NCBI GenBank assembly: GCA_028712845.1
Contig: JAQTPO010000126.1
Span: 1-5,441, forward strand
Source: Dehalococcoidales bacterium
GTDB taxonomy: Bacteria; Chloroflexota; Dehalococcoidia; Dehalococcoidales; Fen-1064
DNA length: 5,441 nucleotides
Reading direction: 5' to 3'
Part shown: in pieces, positions 1 through 5,441 of the stretch
Numbering within the stretch: the first letter of the stretch is position 1
Layout of the letters: each line of letters starts with the position of its first letter
Program-made: the position numbers and the translations under genes
Notes under the pieces: model-generated
What the model was told of the DNA's origin: nothing
The model's input: only the letters and a program-made list of their open reading frames with translations
Databases searched by the model: none

Positions 1-848
1 TTGCCGCTGGACGGTAAGCGGAATCCGATTCTATGAGCGTGCAGGAACTGGCGGTCCAGATGGGCGGATTTCATGCCGTAGGTCGTATCGCCGACAACCG
101 GGTAGCCGATTGCTGCCAGATGCACGCGAATCTGGTGCGTGCGTCCCGTTTCAGGCGTTATTTCCAACAGGGTGTAATTTCCTAGATATTTGATAACGCG
201 GTAGTTGGTGCGGGACTGCCTGCCCCGACTTTCCCCCGTAACAGACATTTTCTTACGGTCGCCGGAATCCCGCCCGATGGGTGCCTCAATGGTGCCTCGC
301 TCCGGCTTGAGATGCCCCTGAACCAGTGTCAGGTAAACTTTCTTCACTGAGCGTGCTTTGAACTGGTCGGATAGATTGGTAAGCGCCGTGCTGTTTTTCG
401 CCACCAGCATGACCCCGGAAGTGTCTTTGTCTAACCTGTGGACGATGCCGGGTCGGGTTGTATCATCCGCATCCGGCAGGTTGGACAGGTGTGAAAGGAC
501 GGCATTAACCAGCGTATGACCGGGATGCCCCGGCGCCGGATGTACGGTCAGACCGGCTGGTTTATCAATCACCAGCAAGTCGTTATCCTCATAGAGAATT
601 TTGACCGGGATAGCTTCCGGCTGAAGGTCGCTGGGTGAGGACGGGGGAATATTAGCTTCAATCCGCTCGCCGATTTCCGGCTTGTAGCTGGCTTTTTCCT
701 GACGTCCCTCGACGGTAACAGCACCGTTATCAATCAGTCTCTGCGCCTGTGTTCGTGACAGCAAAGGGCAGTTTTCGCTGACGAGCTTATCGAGGCGGAT
801 ACCGGGTTTATCAACGGTGAATCGATATTGCTTCGGGTTCTGTTTCAT
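1..848 (-). CDS. rluD: RluA/RluD-family 23S rRNA pseudouridine synthase (3' end beyond window)
   Basis: This enzyme isomerises specific uridines to pseudouridine in RNA; RluD acts on helix 69 of 23S rRNA. The 282 visible residues begin with an S4-type RNA-binding domain (about 15-75, with RLDKLVSE and SRTQAQRLI). The catalytic domain follows, with LLVIDKPAGLTVHP (91-104) and the signature HRLDKDTSG (137-145), in which Asp140 is the expected catalytic aspartate. The late motif GRTHQIRVHL is at 235-244. The family is usually about 300-325 residues, so roughly 20-40 C-terminal residues lie beyond position 1. The ATG at 846-848 was chosen because TAGGGGG (854-860) lies 5 bases upstream and overlaps the lspA stop codon, which suggests translational coupling. 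It is the last visible gene of the dksA-like/lspA operon. Family membership is clear. Assignment to RluD rather than another RluA paralogue rests on the S4 domain and the lspA neighbour, and the exact target uridines are not shown. Confidence 0.93.
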   Translation of the reverse strand, partial: MKQNPKQYRFTVDKPGIRLDKLVSENCPLLSRTQAQRLIDNGAVTVEGRQEKASYKPEIGERIEANIPPSSPSDLQPEAIPVKILYEDNDLLVIDKPAGLTVHPAPGHPGHTLVNAVLSHLSNLPDADDTTRPGIVHRLDKDTSGVMLVAKNSTALTNLSDQFKARSVKKVYLTLVQGHLKPERGTIEAPIGRDSGDRKKMSVTGESRGRQSRTNYRVIKYLGNYTLLEITPETGRTHQIRVHLAAIGYPVVGDTTYGMKSAHLDRQFLHAHRIGFRLPSSG

Positions 849-857
849 ATGAACCCC

Positions 858-1355
858 CTATTTACTCTCGCGGATAGTCTCACGCAAGAGAGCATAGATA
901 ACCAGAATGACGCCGATGGTGATGGCAGAATCTGCCACGTTAAATACCGGAATAAATCCAACGTCGATGAAATCCGTAACACGTCCGAATCTTATTCGGT
1001 CAATCAGATTCCCGAGGTCGCCGCCAAGAAGCAAGCCCAGCGCTATCCTGTTTGGCACATTGACGAATTGTGGGTAACGCCGGTAAATATATACGCCGAA
1101 CCATGAAAGCAGAATTAAGCCCGCTATTGCCACGATGCTCAGTACCAGCGAATATCCCTGAAATGCGCCAAAAGCAGAGCCGGTGTTTTGTATATGGATA
1201 ATTCTTACGAAACCCAGTTGGTAAATAGTTTCCCCATCAGGAGGGAAAGAACGTATCCATTCTTTAGTAAAAATGTCACCGGCAATGATTATCAGGGTGG
1301 TGATGAGGATGAGTAAGTTCCGCCAGAGTTGCTTGGGATTACCTGCTTTTTCCAT
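858..1355 (-). CDS. lspA: Lipoprotein signal peptidase (signal peptidase II)
   Basis: LspA is an inner-membrane aspartyl protease that removes the signal peptide from diacylglyceryl-modified prolipoproteins at the lipobox cysteine. The 165 residues match the family in length and show four hydrophobic segments, at about 13-29, 69-91, 103-117 and 140-157. Conserved blocks are NTGSAFG (57-63), GNLIDR (115-120), VTDFIDV (126-132) and PVFNVADS (136-143). Asp128 and Asp142 are the expected catalytic pair. The ATG at 1353-1355 lies inside the 3' end of the upstream zinc-finger gene, an overlap of 17 bases (1339-1355). The only ribosome-binding match is a weak CAGG at 1362-1365, so translation probably depends on ribosomes terminating on the upstream gene. 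The TAG stop at 858-860 overlaps the ribosome site of the following pseudouridine synthase gene. No key residue is missing. Confidence 0.97.
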   Translation of the reverse strand: MEKAGNPKQLWRNLLILITTLIIIAGDIFTKEWIRSFPPDGETIYQLGFVRIIHIQNTGSAFGAFQGYSLVLSIVAIAGLILLSWFGVYIYRRYPQFVNVPNRIALGLLLGGDLGNLIDRIRFGRVTDFIDVGFIPVFNVADSAITIGVILVIYALLRETIRESK

Positions 1356-1707
1356 TCTTAGCCTGAAGAGCTTTGCAGTTCATGCAACGTCTCGTCGCCA
1401 GAAGAACTTCCAGACGGGCGGGCTCAATGGGTTTGCCGCAGGATTCGCAGAGACCATAAGTGCCTGAATCGAACTTGCGCAGGGCATTATCAATGGCTTC
1501 CAACTGCTCTTTGATGCGTTTCTCCATTGCAAGGCGTCTTTCCAGTTCGAGGCTTTCGGTGGCTTCCTCTTCTCGCTTGCCAAAAGGACTCCCCTCGCGC
1601 CTTTCCTCTGAAGGTCGGCCTGCGTCATTCAGTTGCTCCAATTCCTCAAGCAACCGCTTTTTCTCGCTCTCTAGTTTAGACCTGACAACTTTAAGGTCGG
1701 GCGTCAT
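1339..1707 (-). CDS. TraR/DksA-family C4 zinc finger protein
   Basis: Proteins of this family bind RNA polymerase through its secondary channel and modulate initiation, or serve as small regulators of unclear role. The 122 residues comprise an Arg/Glu/Lys-rich helical part, probably a coiled coil (about 5-80), then a C-terminal zinc finger with Cys87, Cys90, Cys108 and Cys111 (C-x2-C-x17-C-x2-C). GTYGLCESCGKPI and LEVLLATRRCMNC closely match the DksA finger. Aligned by eye to E. coli DksA (151 residues), the coiled-coil tip motif DxxDxA reads KxxExA here (Lys44, Glu47, Ala49), so both tip aspartates are absent. The protein may therefore not act like true DksA, and I give no symbol. The start is supported by AGGAGA at 1713-1718, 5 bases upstream of the ATG, and by a promoter at 1731-1760. 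It is first in an operon with lspA and the pseudouridine synthase gene. Confidence 0.9.
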   Translation of the reverse strand: MTPDLKVVRSKLESEKKRLLEELEQLNDAGRPSEERREGSPFGKREEEATESLELERRLAMEKRIKEQLEAIDNALRKFDSGTYGLCESCGKPIEPARLEVLLATRRCMNCKALQAKNGKSR

Positions 1708-1712
1708 GTGTT

Positions 1713-1718
1713 TCTCCT
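1713..1718 (-). promoter_or_regulatory. Ribosome binding site of the TraR/DksA-like gene
   Basis: AGGAGA on the minus strand ends 5 bases before the ATG at 1705-1707. It is the best Shine-Dalgarno match in the operon and fixes the start of the first gene. Confidence 0.8.
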
Positions 1719-1730
1719 AACGGATAAGCT

Positions 1731-1760
1731 ATTATACTCGCAAATTCAAACTAATGACAA
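1731..1760 (-). promoter_or_regulatory. Sigma70-type promoter of the dksA-like/lspA/rluD operon
   Basis: On the minus strand the -35 is TTGTCA (1755-1760; 5 of 6 to consensus), the spacer is 18 bases, and the -10 is a perfect TATAAT (1731-1736). Transcription would start near 1724, giving a short leader of about 17 bases that contains AGGAGA (1713-1718). Found by motif only; no start site is known. Confidence 0.72.
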
Positions 1761-1950
1761 TAAATTAAGAACAAACAATTCAGGGCTCATCTATCGTTTT
1801 GGATAATTGATTATCTGTCTATTGAAGACAATCTGTCAAGTAAGAGTGAGGATGTTACTGCTATTGTAGCCCTATTACAAATTATTCGCAACTTTTTATG
1901 TTCAATGCATAAAAATATAGTTTTAAGGATTGTATGGAGTAATGTTTCTG

Positions 1951-1970
1951 TGTGCTATAATCTGGGGAGA
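1951..1970 (+). promoter_or_regulatory. Extended -10 promoter and ribosome site at the pyruvate kinase start
   Basis: TGCTATAAT (1953-1961) is a perfect TATAAT with the TGn extension, which can compensate for the absence of a clear -35; the best candidate, TTGTAT at 1930-1935, is poor and too distant. The expected transcription start is near 1967-1971, directly at the gene start. GGGGAGA (1964-1970) abuts the ATG at 1971 and is ideally spaced (7 bases from GGAG) for a GTG at 1977. The transcript therefore has either almost no leader or a start at GTG 1977. Confidence 0.55.
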
Positions 1971-3128
1971 ATGAATGTGGATAGATTAAGGCGACACGTC
2001 AAAATAGTATGTACCCTGGGCCCCGCCAGTAACTCCCCCGAAACCATCGGAAGAATGTTGCAAAGCGGGATGGACGTTGTTCGTTTGAACCTGTCTTATG
2101 GTACTTTGGAGGAACATTACCAGACGATTGCCAGAGTACGTTCCGTAAGCCAGAAAATGAAGCTTCCCACGGCGATTCTTTTAGACCTTCCCGGTCGGAA
2201 ACGTCGCACCGGCGATGGAAAAGCTGTCTTCGGTGACCATCTTCAGTTCGCTCAGTCCAATCAAGTTGATTTCATCGCTCTTTCTTTTATCACCTCAACA
2301 CAACAGGTGGAAGAGGTAAAATCGCTACTCAAAGATATGGGTATCAGCATCCCTATCATTGTCAAAATAGAGAAGGGCGAGGCTCTAGCAGTAAGTAGCT
2401 CCATTGTTGATATCGGTGACGGAGTGATGGTTGCTCGTGGTGACCTGGGGCTGCAAATCAGTATCGAGAAAGTGCCGCTAGCTCAGAAAAAAATCATTCG
2501 TGAGGCAAATCAGCGTGGCAAGCCTGTCATTACCGCAACCGAGATGCTGGAATCAATGGTGAAATCAGCAACACCCACGAGAGCCGAGGCAACCGATGTT
2601 GCGAATGCTGTCCTCGATGGGACTGATGCGGTGATGCTCTCTGAGGAAACCTCCATCGGGAAGTACCCTGTTGAAGCAATTGAGATGATGTCAAAGATAA
2701 TACTGGAGGCGGAGACGGTTTTTCCTCATGATGATGTTATCCGCGAACCGCAGGGGGAGTTTCTAAATGAGGTAGATGATGCTACCGCCCGAGCCGCCTG
2801 TCAGATTGCCTACCAGATTGAGGCAAAAGCTATCGTTGCGCTAACCGCCAGCGGTACCACTGCCTTGCGAGTAGCCAAACACCGGCCGAGTCAATCCATT
2901 CTGGCGGTCACTAATTCGGAAACTGTGATGAGGCGACTTGCTCTTGTCTGGGGTGTTTACCCTCTCATTAAATCCATACCGGCAAACCTGGAAGAATGGT
3001 TGGAATTAGCCCGTGCAACAGCTCTGGAAACAGGCATCGCGAAAGCAGACGACCTGATAGTGGTTACAGCAGGGTTCCCGCTAGGAGTGACCGGAAGTAC
3101 CAATCTGGTAAAAGTACACAGTGTCTAA
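1971..3128 (+). CDS. pyk: Pyruvate kinase homologue lacking the B domain
   Basis: Pyruvate kinase transfers phosphate from phosphoenolpyruvate to ADP in the last step of glycolysis. The 385 residues hold the N-terminal part of the A barrel (HVKIVCTLGPAS at 9-20; RLNLSYG at 38-44), then ILLDLPGRKRRTG (69-81). After about five residues the barrel resumes (FGDHLQFAQ at 87-95, VDFIALSF at 99-106). The roughly 95-100-residue B domain normally found here is absent. Later motifs are intact: VKIE (Lys132, Glu134), ARGDLG (Asp158), ITATEMLESM (Thr190) and TRAEATDVANAVLDGTDAVM (203-222), followed by a full C-terminal domain. The family is usually about 470-480 residues. His in NFSHG is Tyr43, and the Thr-Lys...Glu of DTKGPEIRTG is Leu73-Pro74...Lys77. 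I chose ATG 1971; GTG 1977 is an alternative. An upstream in-frame ATG at 1905 has no ribosome site, would precede the promoter, and would add residues unlike the family. The gene is monocistronic and converges with the M20 gene. Ancestry is certain, but activity is uncertain without the lid domain. Confidence 0.88.
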   Translation: MNVDRLRRHVKIVCTLGPASNSPETIGRMLQSGMDVVRLNLSYGTLEEHYQTIARVRSVSQKMKLPTAILLDLPGRKRRTGDGKAVFGDHLQFAQSNQVDFIALSFITSTQQVEEVKSLLKDMGISIPIIVKIEKGEALAVSSSIVDIGDGVMVARGDLGLQISIEKVPLAQKKIIREANQRGKPVITATEMLESMVKSATPTRAEATDVANAVLDGTDAVMLSEETSIGKYPVEAIEMMSKIILEAETVFPHDDVIREPQGEFLNEVDDATARAACQIAYQIEAKAIVALTASGTTALRVAKHRPSQSILAVTNSETVMRRLALVWGVYPLIKSIPANLEEWLELARATALETGIAKADDLIVVTAGFPLGVTGSTNLVKVHSV

Positions 3129-3160
3129 GCAATTATGCCGTGATGGCAAGAACTTTCTCA

Positions 3161-4466
3161 TTACCCCAGATACTTCTGCGCTAGCCTGACCAGAAAGTCG
3201 GTTTTTAGCTCGAGGCTGGCAATATCAATCATTTCGTTTTTCCCATGCACCGATTCGCTTAATGTCTGGTCCATATTGAGTGTCAACACACCTGTCCCGT
3301 AACTCGGTATGCCCATTTCCCGCAGATATCTGGAATCGGTGGCGCCAGTGCAAATCGTCTGCAAAATGGGCACATCCCCGACAAACTCTTTCAAAGTGCT
3401 TTCGATAAGTCGATAGTATTTATTGTTTGCATTCGAAAAAGAAGGCGGATGGTACTGTAGAGGTTCTGCTTTGATATCGCCGAGGATTTTTCTCAACTCA
3501 TTGGTGACATACTCCCAGTCCTGTCCGGGAAGGGTCCTGATATCAATCTGAGCTTCACACTTATCCGGCACGATGTTCGTCTTGACGCCGCCGTGAATCA
3601 TATCCGGCGAGATTGTCATTCGGGTGACTGCTGAAAGGTACAGGGCAATCATTTTATCGCTCAACTTATTGAGAATATTATCGATATTAACTTCATTGAC
3701 TTCTTCATGCAAACCATTGAGTCGGGCAATAGTCTGTATCAGGTTCTTGGTCTCAGGGGGTTAATATAACACGCGGCTTGTAGTCTGCCAGCCCGTTGAT
3801 TACCTTTGCCATTTTCACAACGGCGTTTTGCCCCGGTACCGGCACGGAACCGTGAGAACTAATACCTGCTGCTGTCAGCTTCATCCACGCCGGACCTTTT
3901 TCCCCGACCGATAAAGAGTGGTGGGTCTTGCCGTTCATACTCAGTGGTTCGGCGCCCTCATTGATGACAAAATCAGCCCTGATTTTATCCGGATATTTTT
4001 CAGCCAGAATACCGGCACCAAGCGCACCACCAACCTCCTCGTCGGCAGTGGCGGCAAAAATTAATTTTCCCTTCAGCTTCGTTGTCTGCGATAGGCGAAT
4101 GACAGCACAAGCCTCGGCGGCGACCATCCCCTTGCAATCGATTGCGCCGCGACCGTGTACAAAGCCATCCTTGATATCTCCGGAAAAAGGCGGAAAGTCC
4201 CAGCCTTCCGATGCCGGTACGACATCGGTATGGGAGAGGTAAAGAAGTTTTCTCTCGCCTTCTCCAAGACAGGCAATAAAACTTCCCCGCCCCGGCTCGG
4301 GTTCGATAATTTCGCTGGGGATATGGTGCCGGTCAAAGAGGCGTTTCAGGTATTGCGCCACCGCTGTTTCACCGCCGGGCGGATTAACCGATTGGATTTT
4401 AATGAGGTCGGAAAGGATATTCTCGACCGCCGGAGCGCCGGCTTTCCCCGATGGTTTTATATTCAT
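3161..4466 (-). pseudogene. M20-family ArgE/DapE-type deacylase/peptidase, frameshifted
   Basis: M20 enzymes are cytoplasmic two-metal (zinc or cobalt) hydrolases that deacylate amino acids or cleave small peptides. The first part (4466 down to a TGA at 3753-3755) has LSHTDVVP (His79, Asp81), GRGAIDCKG (bridging Asp110), DEEVGG (base Glu143, Glu144) and NEGA (Glu170). The remainder, in the +1 frame and open down to the TAA at 3161-3163, has the dimerisation domain (HGGVKTNIVP, IDIRTLPG) and the last metal ligand in SESVHGKNE. Removing one C from the five-C run (minus strand, 3756-3760) joins the halves as VILTPETKNL and gives 434 residues, the usual full length, with every ligand present. A dead gene, a sequencing indel, or +1 slippage at CCC-TGA are all possible. 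ATG 4464-4466 was chosen because GGGTGA (4472-4477) lies 5 bases upstream; a GTG at 4473-4475 is in frame but lies within that site. The substrate cannot be told from the sequence. Confidence 0.88.
3753..3760 (-). other. Frameshift site in the M20 gene (C5 run followed by TGA)
   Basis: On the minus strand the reading is ACC CCC TGA. Skipping one C gives ACC CCT GAG and restores a continuous M20 protein. The one-base excess is confirmed by length: 1306 bases from ATG to stop is three times 435 plus one. The heptamer-like CCC-TGA resembles known +1 shift contexts, but no Shine-Dalgarno-like stimulator lies just upstream. Confidence 0.85.
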
Positions 4467-4490
4467 AAGTATCACCCACTTTGAATACTA

Positions 4491-4612
4491 TGTCATACTG
4501 AGCACTTCGTTCCCCAGTATAAACTCCGCGAATGTATCTAGTTTCTCTAATGTTCTTGTTTTTCGCTCAGGTTACTAGATTCATTCAGTCGCTTTGCTCT
4601 TTCAGAATGACG
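4491..4612. repeat. Imperfect palindromic (MITE-like) intergenic repeat
   Basis: The ends are inverted copies: TGTCATACTGA (4491-4501) and TCAGAATGACG (4602-4612) match at 9 of 11 when one is reverse-complemented. An inner pair, GAATGTATCTAGT (4530-4542) and ACTAGATTCATTC (4574-4586), matches at 12 of 13 around a 31-base centre. A smaller hairpin, ATACTG/CAGTAT (4495-4500 and 4515-4520), lies in the left arm. The termini recall the GTCATTCTGAG...GAAGAATCT-type intergenic repeats I remember from several bacterial genomes; that link is recall, not a search. No transposase is present. The right arm overlaps the last codons and stop of the flavoprotein gene, and the left arm forms most of the region upstream of the M20 gene, including a possible -10 (TATACT, minus strand, 4516-4521) with no good -35. 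There is no U-tract to make it an intrinsic terminator. Confidence 0.6.
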
Positions 4613-5178
4613 TCCGTCAGTTTTTGTCCGGCTTCGTAGGCTTTTTGCAGGGCTTCGGTCTGTTTCAAAATGGCGCCTTTCCCATCTATTTTTGAGAAGA
4701 GCAGTTCGCCGGCAAATTCAATGTCCAGCACATGAAACCATGTTTTTACAATCTCCTGCGTCGGCTCGAACATATTTTGGATACGTGTCGCCCCGACCGA
4801 AATCAAAAAGCCTCTCCGCTTCCGTTCTCTGCTCAGAGGCGGGATTTTGAGGACATACTTACGCGCCCAGAGACACTGGCAGCGGTCAATCGCTGCCTTG
4901 ACTGTTGCCGGCGGTCCAAGGAACTGCACCGGCGAAGCCAGGACAATAACATCCGCCTGTTCAAACTCATCGTAAATCTTCTGCATATCGTCCTGAATCC
5001 GGCACTTGCCTTCTTTGAGGCAGGCATCACAATGCTGGCAGGGGGTAATCTTCAGGTCGTTGAGGTAAATTGTGTTTACCTCTGCTCCCTTGCTGACAGC
5101 GCCCTTTAATAGTTCAGACAGCAACAGGTCAGTGTTACCGTTGCGGCGCGGACTGCCGAAAATACCCAGTATTTTCAC
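4585..5178 (-). CDS. Iron-sulfur flavoprotein / NADPH-dependent FMN reductase family
   Basis: Flavodoxin-fold protein expected to bind FMN and pass electrons. The N-terminus MKILGIFGSPRRNGNT (1-16) is the FMN phosphate-binding loop. A compact cysteine cluster, Cys47-x2-Cys50-x2-Cys53-x5-Cys59, follows; this is the arrangement (C-x2-C-x2-C-x4-7-C) that binds a 4Fe-4S cluster in archaeal and anaerobic Isf proteins. ADVIVLASPVQFLGPP (75-90) and KAAIDRC (93-99) form the second FMN loop and helix. The length of 197 residues is normal. The start is GTG at 5176-5178, with GAGGGG (5184-5189) 5 bases upstream. It overlaps the ybeY stop as GTGA (5175-5178), so translation is probably coupled. The last eight residues and the stop fall inside the inverted repeat at 4491-4612, so the C-terminus may have been rewritten by insertion. 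The electron donor and acceptor are not evident; a role in oxygen or metal stress or in anaerobic redox metabolism is inference. Confidence 0.88.
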   Translation of the reverse strand: MKILGIFGSPRRNGNTDLLLSELLKGAVSKGAEVNTIYLNDLKITPCQHCDACLKEGKCRIQDDMQKIYDEFEQADVIVLASPVQFLGPPATVKAAIDRCQCLWARKYVLKIPPLSRERKRRGFLISVGATRIQNMFEPTQEIVKTWFHVLDIEFAGELLFSKIDGKGAILKQTEALQKAYEAGQKLTDVILKEQSD

Positions 5179-5441
5179 TTTTGCCCCTCGATGGTTTTTA
5201 GAATGGCTGATTCTCTGCTGCGCATCGCCTTTTTACGTACCGGGATGTCATGGTCGTAGCCAAGCAGATGGAGGACACCGTGAATCAATAATATTGTTAT
5301 TTCCCTTTCCTGAGAATGCCCGTGCTCCTCAGCCTGCCTGACAGCCTGCGGATAAGAGATAATAATGTCGCCAAGATGCAGTTTACCATCGGGCACACTG
5401 ATAAAATCAGGCTGGTTCTTGACCTGTTCATTCATCGGGAA
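5175..5441 (-). CDS. ybeY: Endoribonuclease / rRNA maturation factor YbeY (5' end beyond window)
   Basis: YbeY is a metal-dependent protein needed for 16S rRNA 3'-end maturation and ribosome quality control. The 88 visible residues are the C-terminal half of a protein usually 150-170 residues long. They open with FPM, matching the conserved SFP block, and the frame is open to the window edge, so the internal ATG at 5433-5435 is not taken as the start. LGDIIIS (23-29), the helix AVRQAEEHGHSQERE (33-47) and the signature HGVLHLLGYDH (54-64) follow, with His54, His58 and His64 as the metal ligands. It ends with TGA at 5175-5177, overlapping the GTG of the flavoprotein gene by 4 bases. No key residue in the visible part is missing. 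Confidence 0.95.
   Translation of the reverse strand, partial: FPMNEQVKNQPDFISVPDGKLHLGDIIISYPQAVRQAEEHGHSQEREITILLIHGVLHLLGYDHDIPVRKKAMRSRESAILKTIEGQK
5184..5189 (-). promoter_or_regulatory. Ribosome binding site of the iron-sulfur flavoprotein gene
   Basis: GAGGGG on the minus strand lies within the 3' end of ybeY, 5 bases before the GTG at 5176-5178. It supports this GTG as the start, since the next residues already form the FMN-binding loop. Confidence 0.7.

Noticed and set aside
828..1106. Plus-strand open frame of 92 codons over the lspA and rluD ends
   Set aside because: It lies antisense to two clear conserved genes and has no recognisable domain or ribosome site.
1460..1720. Plus-strand open frame rich in Ser and Arg
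   Set aside because: Antisense shadow of the zinc-finger gene; its composition reflects the Glu/Lys/Arg codons on the other strand.
1854..1871. Very short frame MLLLL after GTGAGG as a possible leader peptide
   Set aside because: The Shine-Dalgarno-like bases abut the ATG, there is no attenuator structure, and no promoter is placed to make it.
1905..1970. Upstream ATG extension of pyruvate kinase
   Set aside because: It has no ribosome site, starts before the likely promoter, and the added 22 residues do not resemble the family's N-terminus.
3129..3160. TGCC-GTGAT-GGCA hairpin between the convergent pyk and M20 genes
   Set aside because: The stem is only 4 base pairs with no T-run, too weak to call a terminator.
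3928..4484. Plus-strand open frames opposite the M20 gene
   Set aside because: They are antisense to a region with conserved M20 metal-binding motifs and encode nothing recognisable.
4732..5109. Plus-strand 125-codon frame opposite the flavoprotein
   Set aside because: It is antisense to a gene with clear FMN and cysteine motifs, with no independent support.

Overview
The window is about 5.4 kb of ordinary bacterial chromosome with roughly balanced base composition. It holds housekeeping and metabolic genes, and no phage, plasmid, tRNA, rRNA or CRISPR features. The order TraR/DksA-type zinc finger, lspA, RluA-family pseudouridine synthase, together with a ferredoxin-like iron-sulfur flavoprotein and a palindromic intergenic repeat starting GTCAT(A/T)CTGA, suggests an anaerobic bacterium. 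A Dehalococcoidia-like member of Chloroflexota is possible, but that placement is inference and weakly held.

Layout from the left. Positions 1-1707 (minus strand) are a compact operon, transcribed dksA-like, then lspA, then rluD-like. The first two genes overlap by 17 bases, the last two are 9 bases apart, and a good sigma70-type promoter sits at 1731-1760. The rluD-like gene runs off the left edge. The 263-base gap 1708-1970 is the longest gene-free stretch. It carries this promoter and a divergent extended -10 for the plus-strand pyruvate kinase gene at 1971-3128; I saw nothing else convincing in it. A minus-strand M20 metallopeptidase/deacylase gene (3161-4466) converges on pyruvate kinase and is broken by one extra base in a run of five G (plus strand) at 3756-3760. 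A roughly 122-base imperfect inverted-repeat element (4491-4612) lies upstream of it and reaches into the last codons of the next gene. At the right edge, minus-strand ybeY (partial) overlaps an iron-sulfur flavoprotein gene by 4 bases.

The most notable protein is the pyruvate kinase homologue. Its A and C domains and nearly all catalytic residues are present, but the whole B (lid) domain is replaced by a few residues, giving 385 residues instead of about 470-480. It also carries the Glu-to-Lys change linked to potassium-independent pyruvate kinases. The left operon joins a transcription-factor-like zinc finger protein, lipoprotein maturation and rRNA modification, a set that travels together by gene order rather than by shared pathway. 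YbeY (rRNA maturation) and the flavoprotein (redox) are likewise co-transcribed without an obvious functional link.
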